Of a DNA stretch of 64,000 bases, positions 1-10,359 are shown in pieces (positions within the stretch are counted from its first letter, which is position 1; every line of letters begins with the position of its first letter). Under the pieces are notes generated by a model. The model ran no database searches. It was not told where the DNA came from and was given only the letters and a program-made list of their open reading frames with translations. The position numbers and the translations under genes are program-made. The DNA is from Chimonanthus salicifolius (taxonomy: Eukaryota; Streptophyta; Magnoliopsida; Laurales; Calycanthaceae), in the NCBI GenBank assembly GCA_013350335.1, contig CM023532.1:89593383-89657382 (forward strand), written 5' to 3'.

Positions 1-208
1 GGGCAATCCTTTTTGTAGTGACCTGGTTGATCACAATGAAAACAGGTGTTCACTCCTCGAGAAGCTTGAGTGACTGCTACAGATTGAGTGGGCTGGTTGG
101 GGCGAAAATCCCCACTAGATCCAACAGATGACGAGGGTCTGCTGAAGTTCGACCTGAACCTCTTGTTGGGTTGGTACGCACCCCTCCCACTCGGAGCTCG
201 GAGGTTGT
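1..208 (-). pseudogene. gag: gag nucleocapsid part of element A, out of frame
   Basis: After the TGA that ends the main gag frame (209-211), the minus strand continues in another frame with a serine/arginine/proline-rich stretch typical of the gag C-terminus and a CCHC zinc knuckle at 3-44 (CFHCDQPGHYKKDC, C-x2-C-x4-H-x4-C), the RNA-binding motif of nucleocapsid. The change of frame at about 205-212 shows that gag here carries a frameshift and would not produce a full Gag. The sequence is cut by the window edge just after the knuckle, so protease and pol cannot be judged. Confidence 0.8.
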
Positions 209-1243
209 TCACTTTGCAAATTCTGCCATTTCTTGTTCCACAATGGTTGCCCTGCTGACCACTTTCGCCAGCGTGCCTGCTTTGAACACGGTTACCCTGG
301 CCCTTATGTTTGGCCGTAACCCACGCTCGAACTTGCGAGCCCTCCGATATTCCGTGTCCACCACATAAAATGCATAGATTGACAGGCTGAGAAACTCTTG
401 GTGGTACTCAGCCACCGTCATCGAGCATTGCACTAATGTCATAAAGGCCTGAATCTGACGTTCCCTCTCTTCCTCCAGGAAATAGCGCTCTAAGAATGTC
501 GCTGAGAATTGCTCCCAGGTCATTGCAATTCTTTCTCTTTTTGGCACAAGTGCCTGCTGTTTCTCCACTACTTTCCACCATTTAGCAACGCCATCTATCA
601 GCTGTGACGTGGCCAATAGAATTTTGTGAGCATGACTCTTGATATTCAAAAGAGTCAGTATGTGAGAAATCTTCTCCAACCAGTTCTCGGCTCCGACAGG
701 CCCTTCTCTGCCCTTGAAGTAAGGTGGCCGCTGTTGTTGAAAATCTCTGACCATGTTACGGTCATTATTTTCACTCGTGCTTCCCCCTCCGTTCATATGT
801 TGTTGGAGGACAGATGTAACTACAGCTTGCACCAAGCTGTGTAGTTCAGGAGGTACATAGGGTACTGTTACGTTGCTATTCTCTTCTTCCTCTCGTCGAT
901 ATGACGAGTCATATTCTTCCTCCTCGTCCCGTTGATACTTAGGTTCACTATCCTCCTCCTCTCGCCGAGAATGATGTGACTCTTCCTCATCGCGCGATCG
1001 TTCATGAACTGATCTCTCCTCGTCATGAATTGACCGCTCCCTGTCATGTACCGATGGCACCTTCTCATGTACCACCTTCTTGCGTTGAGGTACTACTTTC
1101 CCTTGTGGTGTGATTATTAACACCTCATCCTTCTTTTTACTGTCTTGTCGGGTCCTTCTCTTTGATGTCCCCTCACCTATTCCGATTTGCAAAACTTTTT
1201 TCTTTCCCTTTGGATTCTTTATAACCTTTTTCTGTGGCGCCAT
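209..1243 (-). CDS. gag: Gag polyprotein of element A, capsid portion (344 codons, frameshifted at the end)
   Basis: Gag forms the virus-like particle that packages retrotransposon RNA. The start ATG (1241-1243) is followed by a lysine-rich segment (residues 4-16), then an unusual highly charged region (about 50-120) with repeated HDRERS/HDEERS/HERSRDEEES units and acidic runs. A segment reading VPPELHSLVQAVVTSVLQQ (about 128-147) is shared with elements C and F. The Retrotrans_gag capsid domain follows (about 180-335), with WLEKI, KWWKVVEKQQALVP, MTWEQFSATFLERYF and the FERGLRP motif. The frame ends at TGA 209-211, before the zinc knuckle, which continues in another frame. It lies about 220 bp downstream of the extra ORF on the same strand. 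Family assignment is firm; function is probably lost. Confidence 0.85.
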   Translation of the reverse strand: MAPQKKVIKNPKGKKKVLQIGIGEGTSKRRTRQDSKKKDEVLIITPQGKVVPQRKKVVHEKVPSVHDRERSIHDEERSVHERSRDEEESHHSRREEEDSEPKYQRDEEEEYDSSYRREEEENSNVTVPYVPPELHSLVQAVVTSVLQQHMNGGGSTSENNDRNMVRDFQQQRPPYFKGREGPVGAENWLEKISHILTLLNIKSHAHKILLATSQLIDGVAKWWKVVEKQQALVPKRERIAMTWEQFSATFLERYFLEEERERQIQAFMTLVQCSMTVAEYHQEFLSLSIYAFYVVDTEYRRARKFERGLRPNIRARVTVFKAGTLAKVVSRATIVEQEMAEFAK

Positions 1244-1462
1244 TTATTCCTATTTCATGGAAACATCATAGACTTAGTTTCCATTAACAATATGCATTAA
1301 ATGCCATAAATCCTCATAAAATCATAAAATCACATATTTTATATAAATTCAAACTTCATCTTTGTACAAAGGTGGGTAGGGTGAAACAAAACCCTATATA
1401 TAACAAAATGCACCCATACAAAATAACCCTCTTTTTAATACCCCTTCATACTACTTCCTAGC

Positions 1463-1999
1463 CTAGTCTTTCGTAGAAGATTCTGCATCACCCATGAACC
1501 TAAAGCGGTTATCAGGACATGTCATCGCTGTATGCCCCAACACTTCACACGTTGTGCAGGGTATTAACCCAGGTCCTCCATTATATGGACAATTAGTCCT
1601 CGCCTCTCCATGCCCATGTAGTCCACAAAATAGGCAGACAATGCCTAAAGGGTGAGGACAATACCTACAGTTGTGCCCATCTTGATTGCACAACTCACAT
1701 GTATCATAGGGATCTATCTCCCCAAGCGATTCCAATATAATAGGAACATCTGCAATAGGATCCTCCAGAAAAGGTGCTAGATCCTCTTCTTCTTCCTCAG
1801 GAGGTTCCACCATCCCAGAAATGTCATCGATCATATCCTCTGGAACAGGTGCTAAGTCCATATCATCTTCCTCAGGAGGTCCCTCCTGAAGGTCCACATT
1901 AACTTCCATGCTGATACTGTTGGAAGTCGATACCAAATCCACTGGACAACTAGGTGTCCGTTTATCCCATAATTCTGTGTATTCCTCGTTGCTTGACAT
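1463..1999 (-). CDS. Additional sense ORF (aORF) with three zinc knuckles, copy in element A
   Basis: A 178-codon ORF between the primer site and gag, same strand as gag. The ATG at 1997-1999 is chosen because the element B copy starts and stops at the same codons (MSSNEEYT... to the C-terminus); an in-frame upstream extension to 2119 is not shared. Residues 1-98 are acidic (PPEE, EEEEED runs). The C-terminal part has three Cys/His modules: 101-114 CELCNQDGHNCRYC and 148-161 CTTCEVLGHTAMTC fit C-x2-C-x4-H-x4-C, and 122-137 has a longer last spacer (C-x2-C-x4-H-x6-C). It resembles nucleocapsid-type nucleic-acid-binding knuckles but is not gag, which follows separately. I do not recognise a named family. 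An RNA-binding or chaperone accessory role is inference. Confidence 0.8.
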   Translation of the reverse strand: MSSNEEYTELWDKRTPSCPVDLVSTSNSISMEVNVDLQEGPPEEDDMDLAPVPEDMIDDISGMVEPPEEEEEDLAPFLEDPIADVPIILESLGEIDPYDTCELCNQDGHNCRYCPHPLGIVCLFCGLHGHGEARTNCPYNGGPGLIPCTTCEVLGHTAMTCPDNRFRFMGDAESSTKD

Positions 2000-2427
2000 A
2001 TCTGTGCAACAACATTTTAAAACACATAAATCAACAACGATTCTAAATAAACCACTCTTGTTTTTCAGGGGAATTTGATCATGCATAATATCATGTACTT
2101 TGTTTGGGAAGATTACCAAATCATCTCTCTTTGTTTCTTTTGTTTCTGGGGAAATCTCTACATTCCTGTTGTTTGTTTCTCAATGGGGGATATCAGGGGA
2201 GTACATCCTACTTTGCTATGTTTGGTATATCAAGTTATGATGACTGTACTTTACTTTGTTATCTTTCATTGTCGTTCTCAGATTGATTGTTCAGTCTGAG
2301 TCGCTCGAAGTAAATTAATCCGACCCCCAGTCAGCGGACTCTGAAGAGTCGGTCAGTTGGGATTCTTATCCGTCAGTGAGACATGAAACCGTCTTAATTT
2401 TACTTCGATGATTCAACTTCCTGTTTC
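2000..2427 (-). other. 5' untranslated leader of element A
   Basis: Non-coding segment between primer site and aORF. Much of it is shared with the leaders of B (51920-52351) and F (62835-63287), and its PBS-proximal part with D: a CAGTGAGACATG box, a block around GAAGAGTCGGTCAGTTGGG, and the CGAAGTAAATTAATCC stretch. Conservation between elements that differ in aORF content suggests a packaging or dimerisation signal; this is inference. Short ORFs on either strand are not conserved. Confidence 0.6.
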
Positions 2428-2439
2428 GCTTTGATACCA
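2428..2439 (-). other. Primer binding site of element A (initiator Met-tRNA type)
   Basis: The minus strand reads TGGTATCAAAGC two bases after the LTR end, matching the TGGTATCAGAGC complement of plant initiator Met-tRNA 3' end with one difference. Correct spacing to the LTR terminus supports it. Confidence 0.85.
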
Positions 2440-2441
2440 AC

Positions 2442-3400
2442 TGTAACGCCCCGCCCTCTCCAAGAATATCAGAGTCTAATTTTTTTTTTTTTAATAATAA
2501 TAAGACATCAGAAGAGAGCGGGCAGCGTCACGACGTGAGTTAAGTTCAGACTACTCAAGTCTGAACCTTAACTTGCCACCCATGTGTACATGGACTAGAC
2601 CATGATAATGAATCACACATGGAACTAACAACAACATGAGTAATGAACTAGATTAACTGCGGAAATAATATGAAAAGATAGCAAGTAACAGTCCCAAATG
2701 ATAATTAAGATAAACAACCATCCATAGTTAATAGTCTAATCAAACCATAGCAAGTATTAACTTATTACATGTCCATCAAAATATAATTCAAATGACAGTA
2801 GATAAGTAATCTTGTTCATCATTTAAGCACTTAGGCTTGGCTCCCCTCCCGGTCATCGACCTTCTCTTTCCCTTTCCTTGTACCTGCATTCTCCTCTGAG
2901 GATAGAATTAAGGCGTTAGATCAACGCGCCCAATAGGTTCCCGATCAGGGCTACCACATGATTAGCATATAAAACATGCATATATATCATAGTACATGAT
3001 TAGTAAAAACAGGTAAAACAATGCTATGAAGTATGCACATGCAATGAGTCTCTCCCATCATGTACATTCATAGCATCACTTGACGTGCCTCGCACCGACA
3101 AGGTATATCACAATACACTTCCCTCTCTTCATCATTGAGTTGATTCATATCACCTATTAGTCCTCCTGGCGGGACTCTCACCGCCTAAGGAGACCAATGT
3201 GACTATGATCATCATGTTACTCCTCCAGGCGGGACTCTCATCGCCTAAGGAGGACGGTAACTCATAATTGCAACACTGTATCACCTCAGTCAACATCCCA
3301 TGTCCATGCATGAGATGCCAATGCTTTGTATGCCATTTGTAAATGCATAACATATCATTCGAAACCACATAAAAATAAACAAGAGTCTTATAAAGAAAAC
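2442..3400 (-). repeat. 5' LTR of element A, part adjoining the internal region
   Basis: Begins TGTAACGCC on the plus strand next to the primer site and runs to the insertion point of solo LTR 1. It holds the terminal hairpin (2539-2572, arms GTTAAGTTCAGACT and AGTCTGAA-C-CTTAAC), the GGCGTTAGATCAACGCGCC palindrome, the acceptor-like AG (2896-2897, minus), two copies of a hairpin with arms TCCTCC-GGCGG and CCGCC-AAGGAG near 3160-3255, and a CATGCATGAGATG box near 3306. Close relative of the B LTRs. Confidence 0.85.
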
Positions 3401-4129
3401 TGTAATGGCCCGAAATTTTTAAATCAATAAATATGTGAATATTATTTATTTTAATGATGAAAATTGGAAATTGGTGGGATAAATGGTAAATGGGCCAAAA
3501 TTTGGACAAAGGCCCAAATATGGCCCAATAGACCATGGATTGCATTTTAAAGTCATTTAAGTGGTCAATGATGGCCAATTGGGCCATGGGTTGACAAATT
3601 GAGTCAAAAACCCATTTGGGACCCAATGGGTCAAGATGGTTAAGCTCTAAGGTAAATGGGTCAGATGGAAATGTAATTGGGCCATGGGCCCAAATGGTGA
3701 TCCATTTAGAATGAATTCAATGGAATTTAAATCACCTAAGTTAAGTTAAAATTTAACCAAGGTGATGTGGCCAAGTGGGACCACCTCCACCTCATCAAGT
3801 GAGGTGGCGTGTGGGCCAAGGTTTGGTGGGGCTGGCCACCATGGTTGATTTGGTCAACCATGGATGGAGTAATGGAGTTAGGTTAAGTACAAATGGATTA
3901 ACCTAAGGTAATTATATAATTAATTAAATAATTAAAGTATTTAAAGTGGTGGTTGAAAGTGGTGAAAGTGGGGCCAAGAGGTGAAAACCCACCTCAGTCC
4001 CACCTCAAGTATGAAACACGTTGGACTTGGTGGTGGTTATCTAAACCACCACCATAAAGCAAATAAAAGATCTTTTAAATATCTTAGGGTTGGTGGGGTC
4101 TTTAATGTAAAGAAAAATGGGGATAAGTC

Positions 4130-4387
4130 ATGAGTTTTTTTCCCATTTTTTATCCTCTCTTCATTTTCACTCCATTCTCATTCTCCATTGCCATCCCATG
4201 TCCAAGTGAAGGAGAGAAAGAAAGAAAGAAAAGAGAGGAGCTCAAGGAGAGAAGAAAGAAGTGGAATTTGGAGGGAGATCACTCTAAGATTAAGGTTATC
4301 ACCTCCCCTCTCATCATCTCTCCCTTTCCCTCTCTTAATTTAAGCTCTACTTTGGCCGATCCTAAGGTTGGGGGTTACCACCATTGA
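4130..4387 (+). other. Small ORF in the putative first exon of solo LTR 1
   Basis: An 85-codon ATG ORF just upstream of the donor-like site. Its end (ISPFPSLNLSSTLADPKVGG) resembles the end of an ORF at the same place in solo LTR 4 (minus 37911-38183, SSPSLNLTPSTIADP), with a lysine/glutamate-rich middle in both. Shared nucleotide ancestry alone could explain this, so coding is unproven. Confidence 0.25.
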
Positions 4388-4480
4388 TTAAAGATCTTGA
4401 CCTATCAAAGATCAAGAGGAAGGAGAGAGGAGGCTAAGGAAACCGACGGGAGCGGCGGAAGTTGGAGGAGACGACAGATG

Positions 4481-6669
4481 GTGAGTAGTTTCTTAAACAA
4501 GAAATTTTGGATTATTTGGGTTCAAGAATTGGAATTTATTTTTGTGAATTTAATGGTGGTTAGATAATTCTATGCTATGGAATGTAAATCTATCAAATGG
4601 AAGGGTGGAAGATGGAGAAAACCCTAAATGGGTGAATTAGGGTTAGGGAAAAGAAATAAGTAAAAGTATTAAATGGATGGTGTAATTTATTAAATTGAGC
4701 ATGGAAGTAGGTAATTGGAATAAAATCATGGGCCATAGGGTTCGGCCATGGTGATTTGGTATTGGATTTAATTGGTTAGGGTTTTAAGGGATGGAAGATA
4801 ATGAAGGTAGCTAATGAATTTTTAGGGTTGTAAATGGTAAATGTTGGAAAAATTAAAGGGGTTTAAATAAAGAAAAATCATGGAGTGTGGGAATAATTTT
4901 TGTGGCCTCAAGAGGCATAGAAAATGATGGATCATGAACCATGGGTTCAGCCATGGTGTATGGCCGAACCCTATGGTGATGAAATGGTGATCAAATGATG
5001 GGTTTAATATTTTGGTGAATATAGGTATTTGGGAGCAATGAAATGAATAAGAGAATATGGTTTAGATGCATGATTTAAACCCCTCAAGAAAGGATTATTG
5101 GTGGATCTAAAATGTTATGAATGGTTCCAAGAAAAATGGAGAAAGAAACATCATGGGTTCGGCCATGGTGTATGGCCGAACCCATGACCCAAATTTTAGA
5201 TCATTAATGGGTCTAAAGTTAAATGTGTATGTATAAGTTTAAATTAATGGAATTAGGTCAATAAGATGGTTGAGGTAAGTGATCTTGTAATGTGGTAGAG
5301 GAATCAATTATGGACTCAAGTTATGACTAAGAGTAATGATTTAATGGAAGGTCAATTTTTATGGGCTAATGAAGGATGTAGGTATGTGATTAGTTAATGG
5401 GGGGTTGGATTAATTAAATGGTTAATTTTAATGGCTATGTGACATGGTTCAATGGGTCATTAATGGACCTAAGTTGAGGATCTAAGTTTATGATCAATTA
5501 TGGACTTAATCATGCATGGATAAATGAGTGATTAAGCATGAAAAATGAGGTAGTGGCAAAACTGTAATTAGTAGCCAAATTCAAGAATTCCATGGAAATT
5601 GATCATGGACTTAGGGGATCTAATGTAATAACCTTATAAGTGATTAATAAAGCCTAGGGTGGCCGAATTTTAAGACTTATGGGATTAAAAGGTTTAATAG
5701 ATGGCATGGGGACCCACAAAACCTAAATAGTGACCGGTTTTTCATATAGGCTTAGAAATGGTTAAAACTTGAACTGATTTGGAAATTTAATAAGGTATTG
5801 GATATCGCGGGTAGTACGCGTGACGGTAGCCGGACTATCGGACGAAAACAAAACGAAGACGCGTGTCGGTATTCGGTAGGATTCTAACCTTTTTGTAAGC
5901 CATGGATTGAGTGATGGTTTCCTTGAATTATTTCGGAAATTATATGGTATGCTTTAAGATTGGTTTTGAATTATGTATTATGCAGGGGTTTTTACTTGAT
6001 TCATTCCGGTAAGCATATGATAGGTTTAAAATGGGTTTTAATGCTATGATGTGATTATGGAGGCTTTGCTTGATCTATTTTGGGTAATCAAGTTATATGT
6101 TTTATTGATGGGATTTTCTTTAAATGTTATGGTTTGTTATTATATTCATTACATGGCATATGGCATCTACATCTCATGCATGGCATGGGAGGGATATGAC
6201 AGGGGAAGGATGAAATGAAACCGGAGTCCATGCTCCGTCGGGGCGACCGATAAACAGACATGGAGATATTTTGATGTGTTTGATGTGTCAGGGATGTTGT
6301 ATGTAATTATGATACCTTGATGATGGTTCTTCCATCAAGGGGGAGGATTTGTGATTGTTTTATATCTGGACGAGGTTTTGCCGTCCAGGGGAATGATTTG
6401 TGATTGTTTTATATCTGGACGAGGTTTTGCAGTCCAGGGGGATGATTTGTGATTGTTTGTATCTTGACGAGGTTTGGCCGTCAAGGGGGATATGACAGCA
6501 TGATGGTATGGACGATGGGTGGGATTCATAACACAGACACCCATGGTATAGCATTCATTTTATGGTCTTCGTTATGTATTATCTATATGCTTTGTTATCA
6601 CTAATCCATGTGTTAGCCCTACTCGGAGTCCTACTGGGCGCGTGGTCTAACGCCCTACTTCTACCCTAG
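4481..6669 (+). other. Putative LTR-resident intron, solo LTR 1
   Basis: Starts at GTGAGT (4481) after a GA-rich, exon-like GGAGGAGACGACAGATG and ends at TAG 6667-6669, after a branch-like TCTAAC and the pyrimidine tract CCCTACTTCTACCCTAG. The same signals in the same order occur in the other complete LTRs. The interval holds the palindrome array, the tandem hairpins and the RY box. Splicing is inferred from signals only. Confidence 0.45.
6320..6500 (+). repeat. Tandem hairpin repeat in solo LTR 1
   Basis: Three to four units of about 50 bp with TTTGTGATTG spacers. Each unit can form a hairpin with arms CTGGACG/CGTCCAG, or TTGACG/CGTCAA in the last unit, or the CTTGATG/CATCAAG form in the first. 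Stem bases change on both sides together. Confidence 0.75.
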
Positions 6670-7147
6670 CTGACGATGCAGGAGATGGCGGAACGGAAGG
6701 ACAGGACGGGAGTCAAGCTTAGGAGCTTGGGAAGGCGGACTAATTATTTTTTTTAAGTAGTTTATTTTGGGAAAATGTGTATTTGTATAATTTAGCTTGT
6801 CGGAAATGTAATAACTTAGATGTCTTGCTATGTTTTATAAATTATTTTGGAAAGTACGGTATGAGGGCATTTTAGTAATTTAATGGATATCTCTTCCCTA
6901 TTATCTGAAAATTGGTAGGATAGTGTCTATTGTCATCCACATTGATTTTCATGTGTTGCGAGCTTACTTTCTACGCGTGAACCGTACTCGTGGATTTATG
7001 TTCCACGCACGTGTAGGGTTGGCCAGTTAAGGGCCGGGCTTTAGAAGCTCGGAACTTAACTCGCGTCGTGACGTCCGTGCCCTTCGTCACTTTTATGTAA
7101 AAAAAAAAATTAGACTCTGATTATGGTGAAAAGGGGCGGGCGTTACA

Positions 7148-9534
7148 AAAACTAGGGTAAAACTGTGGTTACAAGTAGGTAGGAAACCTACTGAAGATTC
7201 ACTTCAGTACTTGATCTTTCTTAATCGTCAGCCGTTCACGACTCGTACACCGTATACGCGAGTCTGGATACCCTATTTAAATAGCAGCAAACCAAACGTT
7301 TATCATGCAATTCCCCAAAATATACTATGTGGGGTTCGGCCATGCCCATGGCCGAACCTCACCTATTTATCCTTTTGGTCTCTCATTCATTTAATCCCTT
7401 ATTAAGCATCACTTTGTACAAAATACTTTGGCAGGGTTCATATAAACATACAGATGATCATTCCACCTTTGATCAATAAATCATTCTTTCCCATAATTGA
7501 ATCACAAAGTCGGCTACACAATTGAGTCACCAAAGACCCTTAGTGGGGTTCGGCCATGCCTATGGCTGAACCTCACCAAATCTGATTTTGTTCCACACTT
7601 ATCTGTCATTAAATGGTTCTCCATTAAAATACTTCAAACCCTTTATGAAATCATGGAAACAATAACAAACTTAACCCATATACTTAGTCCATTCATCCCA
7701 AAAACAGCCCATGGGGGTCGGCCATGCACATGGCCGAACCCAATGGTTCTCTTGATCTGATTGATCCATCAATTACCCATGATTTGAATCAGTAACTTAA
7801 CCCTAATATTGATATAGTTCAGCCCTACATTGGCCAACCAATAACAGCAAGTTAAACTTCACCAAATCACATCAAGCACCATATTTTATATGGTTTTAAA
7901 CTCATCAAAATCATCAAATACTAACATGGGGTTTGGCCATCTAAAGTGGCCGAACCCTATGTCCATGTTTTGGTCCTCTTAAGCATGTTTTAAATCTCAG
8001 TAGACAAGTAATAATCAGCATAACATGACTGCATTTTTACCTCTTAAAACATCCACATAAGTTCATCAACTTGTCCAAAAGACCATAATACTTCATGGGA
8101 TTCGGCCATCCAAGATGGCCGATCCAAATGGTCCATTTCATCAGCTTTAAACCACTGTTTTAGACCCATGATACCTTCAGTCCTTATGTCATTCTGATCC
8201 ATGTTTTTAACCCTCTTTAAAACATGCATTTGAATCTCAAATAAAACTCAAAAACAGTCCACAAAAACTCCATGGTTTCCATGTTTCAAAAACATCAAAA
8301 CCAAACAATCATTTGCATGGGGTTCGGCCCTCCATGGTGGCCAAACCCTATGACCTTTGGTTTTGAATTTCTTAATCATTCATCTAGGTCTAAATCAAAC
8401 TTCCATATTTATGTTTTAACCTTTTTAAAACATACACTTTAAATCATCTAAAAACAGTCCATACTTGTATGGTTTTAAATTCCAAAAACCAACCAAATCA
8501 AATCCATATTTTTCATGGGGTTCGGCCAACCAAGATGGCCGAACCCAATGGCATATTTTCTTCCCCTTTTAAGCCATTTAATCCAAAATTTAGACCTATG
8601 ACAAATTCGGCCATACATGACCAAATTATGTCATCCAAATTTATAATTTCAAGCTCTTTAATAAACCAAGCACTTATGTAAAAACTTACCAAAGTTCCTC
8701 GCTTTTAATCTTTACTTCTAATCCTTCTTTGCCTTCTTTCCTTTGCTGTTTTGTGCTTGATCTACTGGTGCAAACACCTCTGCTATTCCAGCTAGGAAAA
8801 ATGAATTGGAAAGAGGGAGAGAGAGATGGAAATTCTTGGATTTCCAATGTGAAAAACGGCCAACCTTGGTGATTGTTTCCTTTAGTACTTCAGCCCCCAA
8901 GACCCCTCCATTCCCTCATCAATCTTTATAAAAAATGATGGGTCTTGGGTGCTATCCAATGCACCCCTTGGTACCTGCCTATGCAGCCTTTCAACTTCCC
9001 AAGCATCACCTCCAATTCCCATGCATTTCATTTAAGATTTAACATGGAAATCACCCCAACAAGTCCCCAACGTGTGGGACTTGTTTTGGTGGTTATGACT
9101 GAGCCAAACTACTCCTATTCCCTCTGAACTCACTGATTTACAGTCCCATTGATTTCCATTTTGACTCACCCAACTCACATGTCCAACTCACCTCATTAAT
9201 TGACAATCATTTAATGCATTTGAGTCAACTCATTCTTAATTCAAATTAAATAAAATCAGTTCCACTTAACCTGATTTAACTCACCATTGAACTCATTTGT
9301 GGGCCCACACGATCGGCTGTGGTCAGCAAAGTCAACTCGACCCGTTAGGTCCCCCTTTAGCTCCTTGACCCATTTTTGACTCCATGACCCAATTATGGGT
9401 ATTTTGGTCATTTGTAATTGGTTTTTACATGTGCATCAGGCCTACCCATTTTTACTCCACTTGATTTCCAATCAAATCAGCTTAACCCCATTTAATTTAA
9501 GTTCACACAACGGTCAAATAATCCATTAAGACCC
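7148..9534 (-). repeat. 5' LTR of element A, distal part
   Basis: Continuation of the element A LTR beyond solo LTR 1. Read on the minus strand it has a TATA-like TTTTTTATAAAG (about 8925-8936), an exon-like segment, the donor-like GGTAAGT (complement of 8684-8690) and then seven GGTTCGGCC palindromes between 7331 and 8548. The GGTAGGAAACCTAC palindrome lies near 7178. It ends abruptly near 9534 where element C begins, missing the terminal bases seen in element B. Confidence 0.8.
7331..8548. repeat. Palindrome array (seven GGTTCGGCCAT dyads) in the element A LTR
   Basis: Dyads near 7331, 7546, 7709, 7928, 8098, 8320 and 8518. Each has arms GGGTTCGGCCA and TGGCCGAACCC, or one-base variants, around a 4-9 nt centre that differs between copies. 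Spacing is 160-230 bp and the spacer sequences differ, so this is not a simple tandem duplication. Confidence 0.85.
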
Positions 9535-9553
9535 GTTTCCATGACTTAGGAAA

Positions 9554-10143
9554 ATGCCTCCAAAAGGAAGACAAATGCGATAGAACCAACAAAAGGAAGA
9601 AGAACATAACGGAGAGGGTCAGGACAGTGAAAACATTCCTGAAGTACCTCCTGAACTACGGAACCTAGTACAATCGGTAGTCACTTCCGTTCTACAACAA
9701 CTCTTGAGTGGAAATGGAGACGCAGCCCCCAATGAAACAAAGGACCAAAAAGGTCGGGGTGGGGGAAATACCTTTTGCCCTCCCAAAAGATTCAAACCCT
9801 ACTTTTGGAGATCTTCAGCCTTTACTGGTTCCACTGGATGATTCTGTTTCCGATGTGGTCAACAGGGCCATTTCAAAAGAGAGTGTCCACAGAGCAAAAG
9901 ATCTCCTCACTTTAGGGGTTCTCTCCGCCGTTCGGCTCGACTAGCTCAGTCACAAGGATCTGGACGACTGAATACTTCAATTTCTTCTCCAGAGACAGTG
10001 GACCATTCGGTAATTCAAAGTATGGCAGTGATTTGTAGTTCATATGCTTATACGTTATTTGATCTACTGCCTTCGCATATGTTACTAGCACCGTAGTACA
10101 ACAAATGCCCACTGCACTTACTATAGTATTCCCTATTGATAGA
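9554..10143 (+). pseudogene. gag: gag and protease remnant of element C
   Basis: The ATG at 9554 is followed by a TAG after nine codons (9581-9583). A stretch reading VPPELRNLVQSVVTSVLQQ matches the gag N-terminal half of element A. The whole capsid domain is missing: the frame jumps near 9745 to the region before the zinc knuckle (9845-9886, CFRCGQQGHFKREC), with another frame change just before it. The protease start follows (SYAYTLFD), but the DSGA active-site segment is deleted right after LFD (about 10060), and a residual TSTVVQQMPTALTIVF stretch ends near 10143. Not functional. Confidence 0.8.
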
Positions 10144-10272
10144 CGATGACGATATATGGATCCCACAATAGATATAGTGGACCCATGGTAAATATGATGG
10201 ATCTATGGATAGACATCATCTTTCAATGGATGAGAGTTTCAATGGTGGTTTGGATTGATGCCGGATATTGGC

Positions 10273-10359
10273 ATTGGGGGAACGGGAATAATACCCTGTC
10301 TAACTTGTGGAGTGTTGGGGCACACGTCAGCGACTTGCCCTGACAACTTCTTCGATTTT
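10273..10359 (+). pseudogene. C-terminal remnant of the zinc-knuckle aORF in element C
   Basis: Translation reads IGGTGIIP, then the knuckle CLTCGVLGHTSATC, then PDN, matching residues 140-164 of the aORF in elements A and B including all four metal ligands. Upstream parts of the aORF are absent. It shows that the ORF is shared by a third element, in the same order relative to the non-coding block that follows. Confidence 0.8.

Larger units (their letters stand above)
3401..7147 (+). mobile_element. Solo LTR 1, inserted in the 5' LTR of element A
   Basis: A 3747-bp LTR with termini TGTAATGGCCC and GGGCGTTACA, flanked by a perfect 5-bp target duplication AAAAC (3396-3400 and 7148-7152). The element A LTR resumes on the other side where the B LTR shows it should, so the site is proven by the empty-site comparison. 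No internal region or primer site remains, so it is the product of LTR-LTR recombination. Internally: a palindrome CCACCTCA-TCAAG-TGAGGTGG near 3787, TC/GA-rich stretch 4130-4470, donor-like GTGAGT at 4481, palindromes near 4949 and 5158, tandem hairpins 6320-6500, RY box near 6175, terminal hairpin 7026-7060. Same family as solo LTR 2 and the F LTR by its termini. Confidence 0.92.
1..9534 (-). mobile_element. Element A: Tekay/Del-like Ty3/gypsy retrotransposon, incomplete
   Basis: Read on the minus strand the order is 5' LTR (9534 to 2442, split by solo LTR 1), primer site, leader, an extra zinc-knuckle ORF, then gag running off the window edge at position 1. Pol and the 3' LTR lie outside. 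The distal LTR end is missing: LTR homology with element B stops near 9530, where gag-leader sequence of element C begins, so the 5' LTR has lost about 240 bp of its start. This looks like a recombination junction rather than an insertion, since no target duplication is visible there. The LTR family is the same as in element B (start of the plus-strand reading TGTAACGCCCCGCCC), and both carry the extra ORF. Confidence 0.85.

Noticed and set aside
1463..1999. The zinc-knuckle ORF as a displaced gag nucleocapsid
   Set aside because: Gag of element A has its own knuckle at 3-44 downstream, the ORF has three differently spaced modules and an acidic front part, and it is kept at the same length in A and B.
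3150..3626. A 158-codon minus-strand ORF
   Set aside because: It crosses the junction of the element A LTR and solo LTR 1 (3400/3401), so it is accidental.
7331..8548. CRISPR-like array of regularly spaced palindromes
   Set aside because: Spacers are 130-200 bp, contain diverged LTR sequence, no cas genes exist, and the DNA is a plant retrotransposon.
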